Part shown: piece by piece, positions 33,864 through 46,061 of the stretch
Numbering within the stretch: the stretch's first letter is position 1
How the letters are laid out: the number at the start of each line of letters is the position of its first letter
DNA from: Plazaster borealis
Taxonomy: Eukaryota > Echinodermata > Asteroidea > Forcipulatida > Labidiasteridae
DNA length: 64,000 nucleotides
Direction of reading: 5' to 3'
Assembly (NCBI GenBank): GCA_021014325.1
Contig: CM037472.1
Span: 31,396,234-31,460,233 of the forward strand
The notes under the pieces: generated by a model
Told to the model about the DNA's origin: nothing
Seen by the model: the letters and a program-made list of their open reading frames with translations, nothing else
The model's database searches: none
Made by a program: the position numbers and the translations under genes

Positions 33864-36576
33864 GCAAGTATTGTTTTCAGATTCCTACATCAAATATATA
33901 TACCACGACTGGTTCAAGTCTCAGTTACCACATAATACTCAATTCCAACGTAAGCTTATTGCTTCCACAATATACATTAGTGATAAAACAAGTGTTTATC
34001 ATTTGGTCTGATTAGTTCTATTCAATGGTTTCCTGTTTAAACGATAGTTCTCAGATTATAATTTCTAAAGGTATACTGCTCAACATAACAAGTTATAGTG
34101 CCTCAGTGGCTCAGGAAAGAAGTGGATAGTTAGTGACTTATAAAAGTCTACTGTACCTCCAAAGAAATTAACTTAGTGTTAAGTGCACTTTCAGAAAACT
34201 GCCCACTCAACCAGCCTAATCAATTCACTTGGCCCGGGTGTTGGGTAAGGTATCTTTGTATCGAAGTAACAAAGATGCTTTGTCAGTAGATTTCGTTGAA
34301 ATTTGGCCTTTCTTTCAACCTAAAAACAGGGGTGCCAGCCAAGACCTATAGGAAGTATTTGACCACAAACCGATTACGTTTTAGGGCGATATTTACCAGT
34401 GTTTACCGTCTGTATCATTGTCGGATTGACAAAGCGCTGACCTACAATATTGAACAAGAAAATCTACACCGCAAAATCTAACAAGTCCCACTACAAAAGC
34501 GCTCAATCAGAGATAAATCCTAAAACAAACGATTTTTATGCCCATGTGAATTGTCCCGTGTTACACCAAGAGGCAAGGTTACATGTTCCCAGAATATCGC
34601 GGGTAATTTTTTTCCCTTCATTTCTTGAGTGTGCTTCAGTCTACGTACCGGGCCAAGCGACGAATTGCCTCGGGCAATCTACACGGCCTACACGGTTCGG
34701 TATCGCCTGCTTGTCGTGGTCGTGTAACCGTACGAAAATGTGCCCTTCGTTCCGTGCAAAAGACAAACCTTCTCTAGCGAACATGCACAAACATGCCAAT
34801 GATATCATCGCTTGGCTGGATCGATGACGCAAATTCGATGCACTTTAGTAAAAAATGGTTTAAATTTAACATTTGAGAGCGAATAATGGCACGGCTCTTT
34901 TGGAAAGTGATAGCCTCAACATAATTTCAGTTTTTATTGTTTATAAGTTGCATTAAAGATGCCCTTTGGTTGTCATGAGTTAAATTATATATTTTCAATC
35001 TATGCCAAAACTCGAGTTTAAAAATATTATATTTTTTAGATAAGTATCAAGAAATGTGGCCTTAGATTTGTATATTTGCATTGAAATTGGAGAGGTTGAT
35101 GAGGGAATGATGATACAACTGTTTGTGTTTTTGTGTTAAATTGTTAGTTTTCACATCATGTCGGACGAAACGACAATAAAAAACAACATTATTTGGAATA
35201 ATGGACTCGCAATAGCTACGAAGATAACCCGTCTTTTGCTGACTCATAACAAAAATAAAAAGCTAAAATAAATGAAACAATTCTCAATATTGTTTGACAA
35301 AATAACTAAGAAGCATGAGAGGGTTTGTAAGTTGTGCCTATTTGAAGTCATCATCTTAACTTAGGTTTGATTTTACTGAATTCCTCAAATAACAAACTTG
35401 TTTCAGCAGCAAATTGCAAAGATACAATATTTCCTGTAAGTGCGAATCGAAGGTAAATCTATACTGATAAGAATTATACCATACCAAAAATAAACTTTTT
35501 AGGTCAATGAATTTAGTAAAACAAAGTACATCGAATTCCAACACAAATGCTCCAAAAAAGTTTGGGAAAATCTATAGAAGATTATTTACTTCTGCGTCTC
35601 ACTCATGCAATAAATATTCACCTCATGATGATCAAAATTACAACTTCCAAAATCAAAACAAGTTCAAAAGCAACTTGAATACTTGTTTTAATATTATTTA
35701 TTAATTGACATTTTTAAAGAGTTATTCCAAATAGGCTACAACAACATTATCCGAAACAGGCGATAGGCCAAGATTGTTAACACTCCAGGCAACATTTCGC
35801 AGGTATTTCACCGCCATTAACAGGGTGGTTTTCTCCTCTTGTGTTTATTTCGTTGCAAGTATAGTGGGTACCAATGAAGTTTATTTTCAAATTCTGAAAA
35901 AAATGAAAGGAAAATGGCCGCGTGGTATCAGAAAATCCCTAGATATTTCTGCAATTTCCGAACAGATTCGACAGTGAATCCACACCATGGAAGGTTCCTA
36001 CTATTTGTGCTGATGTTAAAATCCGAGTTTTCAAAGTCGCTCGTGAGTTTTATACACTCTGCATTCGGCATCTGATTTTTTTGTTATTATTATAAAGTGA
36101 CCTACAAACCTGTCCAGTGCAGATGAGAAGAATAATTCAATTTCCATTTGTTAAATCAAATCGGTTTCTTGTGGGTGATAATTTTTTACCCGGACTTGAA
36201 GAGAATTACAAATCCACCTCATCAATTGCAACAAAGTATGTCAGGTAAAATAAAATACACTTAGGGACACCTAAGCCATACATTAACACCCCCTTTAAAA
36301 TGGGGATAGTATTATATTTGACATAAAATAATCGTAGTTGAATACTGAGCTGATTTTATTTGCATACCACCAAGGTTGACGTGAAGTGTGGTTTACGAAA
36401 ATATAATTATAAATTGTGTGAAATGTTTTCAGAGAAACCAAAAGATAATTCTTACGTTTGGTCTGGAAAAAACACGTGGTTGCGTAGAATGAAAATAAAA
36501 ACTGGAGCTTTTATTTTAGTCAGGATTTACACGTTCGTTTGGTCATATAAATGAAGGATCAAAATGAGGGTATGCT

Positions 36577-37176
36577 TCACAAAACTAGAGATGTTATCCT
36601 TGGCGAAGAATCATAAATTCTTTCAAGTGCCGTATTTATAGATTGTTTGAGATTTACAGAATAGGTTGACTGTTCTAATAAAGAAGTGCCCACATCTTGT
36701 GAAAAAAACGTCGTGCATTTCAGGTACAGGAAGGCCATTGATGGTTGTAAACCATGAACTAATGTTGTCGCAACAATACTGCAGGCAACTGTATTTGCTT
36801 TCTGCTTGCAGTTTTTCACCATAAGATTAATACAGATTGGGTGTACGTGCACGGCCAGCATGAGATTGGCTTTGTAACGTGTCACCATTAAATAACCCTC
36901 TGAGGCCAGACACCATTTTGACACCTCGGAATAAAAATGGTCACACGACAACCCACAGTCCTCGGTGGGATTTACCCCTTCACAGTCAAGTTTTACGCTT
37001 GGTGTGGCTCCCGATTTGGCGATTGTCCAGTAACGGCAAAGTCCGCAGCTGCAAGAGCATTGATACCCGTTGTCCCTGTTGTCTGGCGGTGTTAAACGCC
37101 AAACGAACGGCGTGGCACAGCGGTGCTCCCCGCTGGTGAAGTACAGCGCCCGCGTTGTCAATCGTAACACCTCCAT
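36577..37176 (-). other. unrecognised antisense open frame in GC-richer intronic island
   Basis: A 199-residue frame, the longest outside simple repeats and six3/6. It is Cys-rich near residues 38-50 (CSCSCGLC) and has no domain I know. An overlapping frame (36986-37273, minus) is also open. The GC-richer composition alone may explain the lack of stops. I would not call a gene without transcript or conservation evidence. An intronic regulatory element is equally possible. Confidence 0.2.
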
Positions 37177-38273
37177 AGTTGATGCAGGGAACGTGGCGAG
37201 TCAAACGGGGCATGGTGCGCTCGCTGGGTATCAGTTTACCAGACAAGGAATATTCACACAATTTCGGCTTCAAAATTGACTTGACAGCCCGCTTTTCATC
37301 AGTCTAAAGAGAAGAATAAAAAAAGGCGGGGGGAAATTACATGAAATTTCTGGCATGTAATTTCAGTAGTTTTGACATGTCTATTTCATTATTATTATTA
37401 CAAAGGCTGTGGAAAGTGCACGCATATCCTATTTTCATTTCCCAAGAAGAAATGAACGCATGTTCTCGCCATCGGATTAATTCCCAAGATTTGTTTATTC
37501 TGTAAATAAGTAGTGCAGGTTTTGGAGACCCAGTGAGTGCTAATGAACGCCGTTCATGTGTGTAACACCATTGTAGACCAATGTCCGGTGTGCGTGTTAG
37601 TACAACAGCCCGTACTCCACGGCTACAATCCCTAAAATATACAAGTCACTGACAGCCTTTTTTTTCTCTCTCTCTCTCTCGTTTATAAAACGCTTTCTTC
37701 TATTCTCTGTGCGAGGATATTATTTTATACGCTCATTTTCAAAAGTGGCCTACATTAATATTTGTTTAAGATAATTTTGTAGTGTGAATTGATAAAATTC
37801 GACCGAGTATGCCCAAATAATGCTTCCAGAACGACCCAAAGAGAAAGAAAATTTAAAAGGAAAAATCTGTTTTAGTGATAGATAGACATACGTAGATAAG
37901 GGAAGGGAGCAAGTAAAACAGTTTTTAAAAACAAACCACCGGACAGTATTTCCTGAAATATTAAAACATTATCTTCATTGTTCCTTTTTCATTATAGCGG
38001 CCAAATTTACTTTAACCACTCTGATGCAATATTGGTTTTAGATATGGCTCATGCGGTCATGATTTTGAACCTTTACGTTTTCAAGAGACTAAAAACAGGT
38101 TCATTCCAGAAGTGTGTCACTGAAATAAAGAAGTGTTAACGGTTTTGCAGGCATAATAAGTACAATGTGTTGATTCCCCTGTAAAAAAATAAGTTACAAT
38201 CAATTATTTTGTTTATGAAAAAAAAAATCAACGGCGATAAGATCAGAATCATTAAAAAAATATATTAAATTTA

Positions 38274-38572
38274 GAGAATATTCTATTTCAAGATGAATCG
38301 GTTTGATTAATAATTTCTTTTATAAGACCGGTGATTAGGTTTTTTTTGCTGCCGTTTTGCTACGACTGAAGTAGGTGAACTGGTATCAGCAATATTGGCC
38401 ATCAATCTTTTTTTAAAAGTCCCTACGGAGAATATTCTATTTCAAGATGACTCAATGGTTTGATTCATAATCATTTTTATAAGACATGGGATTAGGTTTT
38501 GAGCTCTCGTTTTGCTACGACTGAAATAGGTGAACTGGTATCAAAACTATTGGCTATCAGTCTTCCCCTAAG
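38274..38572 (+). repeat. 154-bp tandem duplication in six3/6 intron
   Basis: GAGAATATTCTATTTCAAGA starts both units, at 38274 and 38428. Shared blocks include TTTTATAAGAC, GATTAGGTTTT, CGTTTTGCTACGACTGAA and TAGGTGAACTGGTATCA. The units differ at scattered positions and by small indels, so the duplication is not recent. Confidence 0.85.
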
Positions 38573-40094
38573 GAATGAATCGAAAACTGACATATCTGTC
38601 ATGATATTGTTTATTTTCAAAAATGATGATCTTAATGAAAAAAAAAGAAACTTAGTGCAAATATCCTCCACTTCACGAAATATAAATTTATGTTGATTTA
38701 CAAAGTATTTTTTGTAAGTGGGGGATTCAGGCAAGCATAGGCTTTTGACCCAAAGAGTATTGTAAGAATTTTAAGTCCATCATGATCAGACTGATCATGA
38801 TATTGCTTGCGTACAATCGTTTCTGTTGTCAACAGCCAACACACTTCATGCATAAAACAAAAGTTGTATGATCAGAATACTCATGAACACCTGACTTAAC
38901 ATTTAAATCACCTGATGAATAACAGTGCCGTGTTGACGACATGGTTTCTTGTTTGATAATTTGAGTGTTTTTTTCTTCTTTTTCTTATTCTTCTTTTGTG
39001 TAAGTTACTTTTCTCTTCGAACACATCGCAGTCACCTTAAGGAATGCATGGCGACTACTTAATATCCCACATGACCATCACGTGGGACAGCCGCCAGACC
39101 GCTCGGTATCAGACTGTTTTTCTACAGATTTTATGATCTCATTTTGAGGTCAATTCCTGCAGTTGATAGTGGAAACATTTGTGCACTTCAGTTTTCCCCA
39201 AACTCAATATCAGGGGCGAAAGGCCGTATAAAAATATAAAATATAAAAAAACATCGTGGTGTATATCTCAGAATGTTTTTTCCCCCTACTCCGAATGTTG
39301 AAATAAATATTGAATCCATCACAAATTCATTCCTATCAGACATTGGAAGCCTTTGTATTTGTTTTGTCGATTAATATGTCAGATATAATACCCAATGGCA
39401 TCGATAGTCTGCTTCGTCTGGAAATTGTGATCACAGTCTGAGATTCTAGGCTGTATTTTACAATATGCAATAATATACGAATACCACGGTGTTTTAATTT
39501 CTTCGCGCTATAGTTTCAAGTCCCTACGGTCGATTTCATTCTGATTGCAAATAGTTGAGATGCATTTAAGTGAACCGGGGTCCAGCCTTCAGCAAAATAG
39601 AGGGAGAGATGAAGTAAATTATATCAAAGACTTTAGAAGGAAAACTGCCGCATAGTTATCGTTAGAAAAACCCACAGCAGGTTAGCATTGCTGGTCGAAA
39701 TATCCCTTATTATCTAATAGTAAGGCTTTTATCGTCAGCTTCTGTGTTTTATTATCGTATTCTTTGTAATTATAAGGGTTAAACGTGGATCATAACAATC
39801 CAATAAAGTGTGATTTATTACTGGTGTTGAGTTTCCGGAACGCTTATCGATTACCATGGTGCTAGGTTAGGGATTGTTGGTACCGTATTTTGCTGCGATT
39901 TCTAAATAATTTCAGGGACTTCCATTAATGACAAGATTACATCAGTTGATAAATTTTGCAATGTACAGTGAAACAAAAATTAATGGCACGCGTCCATTTA
40001 CTATTTTCGGAGTAGAAATTATTCATATTAACAAATATATATTTTTTGCAATACTTAATAGTTTACTTTGTTTGTATTTCTTTGTATTAAACAG

Positions 40095-40305
40095 GATGCA
40101 ACAACAGCAGCAGCAACAACATCAAGCTATTCAGATATCTAGTGCCAACTCGAACAATGGCTCGTCACCGATACATCGCCTGTCACTGTCCGAGGGCACC
40201 ACAACTCTTCCCGGGGACGAATCACCGGACAGCGGGTCGCCCAGCGTCAGCCCAATCGGGTCGCCCCTAATGCAACGCAGTATCAGCCCGGGTACACCGC
40301 ACTGA
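40095..40305 (+). CDS. six3/6: SIX3/6 homeobox factor, exon 2 (C-terminal tail and stop)
   Basis: Completes codon 198 and adds residues 199-267, then TGA at 40303-40305. It begins MQQQQQQQHQAIQ, which lines up with LQHQAI after AAAAKNR in vertebrate SIX3. This fixes both frame and splice junction. The Gln run is a CAA/CAG mix. The rest is Ser/Pro/Thr-rich with repeated Ser-Pro sites (SPDSGSPSVSPIGSP, then SISPGTPH), typical of a disordered tail open to proline-directed kinases. The SDSECD(V/I) ending of vertebrate SIX3/6 is absent. A further alternative exon cannot be excluded. Confidence 0.92.
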
Positions 40306-40590
40306 CGAATAAACTCCGCACTTAAGGACTGGCTACTGTGTGCCGGGCGCCGAACCCCGTCCCGTCCAGACCATAACGCGTGACAGAACTCTTAAACACT
40401 CCACGGACCGTGTATTTATCCGTGACTCCTCCGACGAGAAGGTACGATGATGCAAAACGGGCTAGAGAGTGCGAACTCTGTATTCCTCGGGTATACGAGC
40501 ACCAATCAATAATCCGTTTAGTCAGAACTGGCGAGGACGCTGTTATGCACCCAAGCCAGGTGAGAAGTGCAGAAAACTCAAATAAAAAGA
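40306..40590 (+). terminator. six3/6 3' UTR start and candidate polyadenylation signals
   Basis: AATAAA at 40308-40313 is only two bases after the stop and is probably too early to be the main signal. A second AATAAA lies at 40581-40586. The frame at 40380-40616 is not recognised and is probably untranslated. The true 3' end needs transcript data. Confidence 0.4.
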
Positions 40591-42750
40591 CCCGCCAGAT
40601 CGACCGAGGTTTTTAAGACGTTTGTTCCCCTATCGTGGTGAAACGATTCTGGGTGTTAAGAGCATCCATGGGTGTATAAATGTGGATGGCGTGCACCTTG
40701 GAGAAGTTGAAAGCCCGGACAACTCCGCCAGCGATCGGCGTGGAACTTTTTCTATAGATATTGAATATCACTTTTCATATTAGATGATACGAACTCATCC
40801 AAGTTATTCACGCTCTCATTATGTTATTGTCGGACTCAGCATTAAATTTGTATACTATATACATGTACATGTGTTACAATACTACAGATCATAACTGCAT
40901 CCGCAGTATCTGATATTTACTAAGTGTTCTTTTGTTGTGAAAACATACTTTTTTTCATATCGGATAGTTATAGCCTTTTATTTCTGGTGTTGACTACAAG
41001 TCTGCCCCTGAATCAATCACTTGAACAAAACAAGAAAATAATGTACAATTCACCGACTATAAATGTTAAATTGACTATGTTGTAAGCTTTATTATGAGTA
41101 ACGTGGCAGTTCCAAGTTATCGTGGGCGTGTGAATGTAGAAAACAAAGACAGTCAAACTGTTTTTTTATATTTTTGCTTATTGGGACAAATGTTCCATAG
41201 TTAACTTTTTTTAAAACTTGTCTAATATATTATTTGCTCAATTTGTATTGATTTACCGGATGGGTTCATTTTGTGGCTGTTGCTGGAAAAAAAGAGGGGA
41301 AACTCAAAGTGAATAATATAGGACAGTCCAAGACAGTTCTAACAAGATTGTATTGATTTAAATCGACTCTACCACTCTCTTTCAAAGTATAATTTACTGT
41401 GACCCACTTGTATTCAACCGTCTTATAGTCAGTCTTTGTTTACGCTTTCAAGGAAGGCAGGCAGATTTACAAAAAAAGGGGGGCGGAATCAATGTTTGTT
41501 GGCCTACATGACTTTTGAACTCTCTTCTTTTTGTATACAAAAAACAAATCGAACCTTGTGAGACACGTAAAGACGAGTAAGGATCTTGAGTAAAAGGTGT
41601 GAATAGTGTTGCATGATAATAAACAATCAATCATTAGTTTTGGGATACACTAACTTGTTGTTATTACCACACCTCCGTGTAGTGATCAAAATATTTCACA
41701 ATAATACATAGCCAGAGTAGTTATCGTTTATGTCAGAGAAATATGTACAAAGACTTTTATTTGTATACACTGTGAAGTTAGCATTTCTGGTTATAGACTA
41801 TAGGCCTAGGGTGTCAAAATGTGAAAAAAGGGCTAATTTACATGTGGTAAGAAAAAGCATCACAGACTCATTCGGTAACCAGGCAACAATTATTACAGGA
41901 CATTTGTTTTGAAACTAATGGTCTTACTTAACAGTAGTCTCTTGTTGATCAACAGCAATTACATGTATAATTGTTCACAACCGTGTCATCTCAAATCACA
42001 TTTTAATCAGTTCTGCCAAAAGGACCTGAAACTGCAAACATTTGAATTCTACGCATTCCATTGATTGGTTAAAACAGCGTAGTGCTGCAGTCATTCATTG
42101 GTTGCTTGGTTTTAGTTGATGATGCACAATGTTGCTGTTTCTATTTATTTATTTTTTTATTTGGGAATGGGGATTGAGGTTAATACGAGGTTCCTCATTG
42201 CCCTTTACGCGTCAAACGAATGACTTAAACCGAATCTTCACTCCGAGATTGTAACTTTCCCGCCCATTTTATTCCAAGTGTTATTATATCGGGTCTAACG
42301 ATTACATCGTTATTCCAGTGCATATAACGTAATTCCACAATTTACTTACCTTATAATAATTGTCACTGTTCTCTGAGGTCATGTACATAAAAGGAAAGAT
42401 CTGTTGTTGACATATGTTGCACACGATTTTGCAACGACATGAGGAAAAGGTGTTTTTTTTTATTGTCCATGTGTTCACATCTCACTTGCCATTCACTGTA
42501 GTGTTGTGCCCGCTGGCGTTCCAGACTTATAATGTCACCGGGATCAAAGAATACATAATGTTCTGAAGATGTTTCATAAATAAATCATATCTGAAAGGGA
42601 ATATGAAACTGCAGTTTTGTCAAAGTATAATTTTGTTTTTGTATGATGTAATTTCCACCATTTACCTATTGGCACATGAAGGTACAAAGTGTTATTCTTA
42701 GAAAAAGGGACCGGACTTATTCCATTCAGCTTCGATTTGAATTACATTGG
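40591..42750. other. downstream of six3/6, no gene seen
   Basis: AT-rich sequence with only short frames. It may include more 3' UTR. No element of the dispersed families is present. Confidence 0.45.
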
Positions 42751-43145
42751 TTTAATAGATGAAAAAGATGGTCGTTACGAATCGAGCTTTGTAAACATCA
42801 CCAAACAAAATCCTGAAATCAGGTTTAGTTTGTTCTTATTCCTTAAAGGTATCGTACACGTTTGGTAATGACTCAAAACATAGCAAACGACTCTCTCTGA
42901 AGTAACGTAGTTTTTGAGAAAGGGGTAATTTCTCACTAAAATAATAAAAACTTCTTGCAAGAAGTTTTTATTCCTATCTGAAAGCACACAAATTTGAACA
43001 ACAAGGGTGAACTCTGGTCTTTGACAATTTCCAAACGTGTTCAGTGCCTTTAATAGAAGAAAAAGATGGTCGTTATATGAATCGAGCTTTGTAAACATCA
43101 TCAAACAAAATCTTGAAATCAGGTTTATTTTGTTCTATTCCTTAA
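42751..43145. repeat. about 95-bp direct repeat flanking a family A element
   Basis: TTTAATAGATGAAAAAGATG... at 42751-42846 recurs as CTTTAATAGAAGAAAAAGAT... at 43048-43145. Shared are GGTCGTTA, GAATCGAGCTTTGTAAACAT and GAAATCAGGTTTA. The family A element lies exactly between the two copies. The copies differ by several substitutions and small indels. Confidence 0.85.
42843..43053 (-). mobile_element. family A element, internally deleted copy
   Basis: TTAA|AGGTATCGTACACGTTTGG at the left and CCAAACGTGTTCAGTGCCT|TTAA at the right, both TTAA intact. It is only 211 bp versus about 375 bp for full copies. The central palindrome AACTTCTTGCAAGAAGTT is kept, while parts of both arms are deleted. 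Confidence 0.85.
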
Positions 43146-43343
43146 TAAGAATCAAAGCTACAAAACTAATCATTTAAATCTTCAAATGACAGCATTTATT
43201 CCAAGTTTCAAGGCAAACTCATTGCTAATCCATTCCGATCGAAATATATATTATGACACGTAACCATCTTGCGGAAATTTTTTATGACAACGATTTGAGA
43301 TTTTGTTCCCAGATCTGAAGCGGAATTCTATTCCATGTTACAT

Positions 43344-43743
43344 TTAAAGGGACTGTACACGTTTGGTAATGACTCTGAAAATTAATGGCAACAACAACTT
43401 ACTTGGTAAGAAGTACAGCAGCTTTGGATAATACAATGCATTTTCATGAGAGCATTTTCACTTCGAAGTACTGCGGTTATGGAAAAAGATATCACTTTTT
43501 ATCCCCACAAATTTGAATCTGAGAAGCGTTACTGCAGTAACGTTTCTCAGATTGTGTATTCCAATTGCAGGTTATTCTTCCTGCGTGGACATAACCGCTC
43601 AAGATTTTTCGGCAAAATCTCAAAACGCTACCACCTTTTGAAATGAAATGTTCACAGGTTAGTTTTATGGTATATTATCTACAACTATATAGGATTGAAA
43701 CAAACAATGGGTTCCAACTACCAAACGCATATATACCCTTTAA
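43344..43743 (+). mobile_element. family B TTAA-flanked element, best copy
   Basis: TTAA|AGGGACTGTACACGTTTGG and ACCAAACGCATATATACCCT|TTAA. The centre GTTACTGCAGTAAC lies inside a longer palindrome (CTGAGAAGC...GTTTCTCAG). It carries all family B landmarks and is the best reference for the family in this window. Confidence 0.9.
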
Positions 43744-46061
43744 GGTCGTGAATTGAAAATTTCTAAACCCTAAAATGTGTGAGCATTCAAATGAGAAATA
43801 ATTAAGATACGGTGCATTTGGACACAATTACTCAATTTGACCTCATTTGACTTAATGAGAAGTTATCTTCAAATCAGACCCTTGCTTGATAAGTTTCCAC
43901 CCTTCGAGGAAAAAATGTGACTCACAGAACAATCTAACCAAGAAGGTTGGAGTTCTCTTTCACTTTCCAGAAACGCCGAAATTATAAGACAAACATTTCA
44001 TGGGTCACTTCATAATCTGTTTTCTCTCGGGTATGTTTGAATGTACCCCAACACTATAACCTCTACTAAAGTCACGGCAAGCTTTTGACCCTTGACCTTG
44101 CTGCAAAGCAAATGTTGAAAATGGTGCAAAGTAAAATGTATTGTTCTCAAGCAACAACACAAACAATCTAACCAACCTACATAGATTAATAAAGTTCAAA
44201 TATTCATATCAGTCGTTATTATTCATTAGCTCAAAGTGAAATTGAGAACTGATCAACGAAGGTGCTTTTGAGGAATTCGTTTTCTTTTTGGCAAACAATT
44301 TTTTTCAGTCAACTAACTTTAATCACACGTTTCTCATTGGAGAGACTGAGAAATTGATTTCACAAAGATGTTTGACCCGGTTGAAGAGTGTTAAGATCTG
44401 TTCAGAAATGTTTTATTTGATTACATGTTTGGGGTGGAGTTGGAGGTAGGAGGTCGGCAGATAACGAGAGGGAAAGTATGTACAATCTGGAGTAACGAGG
44501 AGTCAGAAGCAATGAGAGCTTGTGGCCATATGACTCATGGTCACTCTATTCATTGAGACGCCTGGAGGATTAGCAAAGGGGAGTGTAAACTAGATCGTCC
44601 TGGGGGTGACTGACCGGCCCCCTGTCCATCTTCCTCCCAGCGGGGCTGCCCAACATCCATAGAGTATCACACCCAATCAAGCCCTCCGTTGTATGTGAAA
44701 GCACTGGGCACAGCCCGAGTTACCCCCCTACCCGCTGAGAGCTTTACAGATCCCAGACGGGTATCTGTTGTCAGCTGAGTGTCAACTTTGTCTTCTCTTC
44801 CGTTCCCTCCTTGCAACTCCACTAAGATTCCTGCCGTCCATTCATGCGGATGTTTTTGTGGCAATATCTCTGTGTTGGCACCCTGTCCTATTAACATCAG
44901 AAAACAGATTGGCTCCGTGTGTATGAAGAGGGGAGGAGGGGGAGATAGAGGGAACCCAATTAGTGTCGAATCGGAATCAGCTTCCGGATAAAAAGCCAGC
45001 CCGGACCACAACAAAAGCAGGGAGATGACATTCTTGTATTCTCATTACCAGCATCACGTCCTGCCCTATTCAGCTCACTGTACACACAACAAGGAACGCT
45101 TCTTCGCTCGTTACAAACAACGTCTCCAAAACCTTTACTTATAGGCTACTTCTGGTAATTATCTTGATCCTCTCCCCAGTCAGATCGTCTTCCGTGAACA
45201 AACCCAACAAGCTTCTGGGTGGCAACGGGAGCTAATGAAACAAAGGGGGGGTGACATGACACCAGGAGACAGGGTGGGGGATGAGTCGCTTGGGAAAGAA
45301 GTTTAACTCGGAGGGGGTGATCTGCCTGAGTAACGCTGGACAATATTACCCCTCACGAAAACACTCGTCCTTGCCTCAATTATATACATATCAATGTGTG
45401 GGTAATTTCTCTTGTAGAGCAATCCTGAAGGGTCGTTCTTTTGTGCTGTCCGGTCGATGTCTAGCAAGGACAAGGCAATTATTACCAGCGTTTCTTGTCC
45501 CTGATCCAAGTGTCACTTTCATTTTTCTTTAGTGTCATTTCGGACGCGGATTTAGTTGTCATCTTTAGACCCCATCACGGGGATTTCGGCGAAGTTTGCC
45601 GGGCGGTTAAACAATGCCCAATTATCCCTGGCGCATTTCTCCCATTCTATGAGCTGTCACTCAAAGTCCCATGAGCTGACCGTAGACCTCCCTTTTCTAT
45701 GTCCAATCATTGATTGTTGACAAAAGCCATGAGACCATACAACACATACGAAGCTGGCTAGTTAATTTCGGCTTACAAGTCAACCTCCTCCCACCCCCTC
45801 CCCCCCCCCAAACATCCCAACCTTATTCTTCACAACTCTCTCGTCATTATCAAATGGTTCAGTGGGGTTATTTTTAATTTTCCTGATATAGATGAGCATT
45901 TTCTTCAGGACAACCCGAGTTCACTTGATGTATATTAAACGATAATTCTCCGGAGATTATATCGGTCGTTCGCTTCTGTGTTGTAAAATCTTTCCAAGAG
46001 TGTAATTTGAAGAAGAAAAAGCCGGAATGTTAGAGGTTAGGAGTGTACAACATAATCTGGT
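43744..46061. other. intergenic with 1.1-kb GC-richer island
   Basis: No gene is recognised. About 44420-45540 is the longest GC-richer block in the window outside six3/6. It contains GGATTAGC, CATATGACTCATGG and several C/T-rich runs, about 4-5 kb downstream of exon 2. It is a candidate regulatory region. Its open frames (for example 44667-45014 minus) match nothing known. Confidence 0.4.

Larger units (their letters stand above)
33864..40094 (+). other. six3/6 intron, GC-AG type
   Basis: 6231 bp. The donor is AG|GCAAGT at 33862-33869 and the acceptor is a T-rich tract ending AAACAG at 40094. Joining them keeps frame (phase 2) and rebuilds Arg198. A GT at 33868 is in the wrong phase: it would end after about 16 residues at a TAG. 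Inside the intron are a GC-richer island (about 36840-37260) with a 199-codon antisense open frame (36577-37176), a 154-bp tandem duplication, a (CT)n run near 37667, and no TTAA-family element. Confidence 0.85.

Noticed and set aside
33868..33873. GT donor (GTATTG) as the main six3/6 donor
   Set aside because: Joining it to 40095 gives a frameshift and early stop. The GC donor 4 nt upstream has perfect consensus and restores the family sequence.
33864..34011. 246-residue single-exon reading of six3/6
   Set aside because: The extra residues after NR are AT-rich intron sequence without family resemblance, while a continuation matching the family lies at 40095. A retained-intron isoform remains possible.
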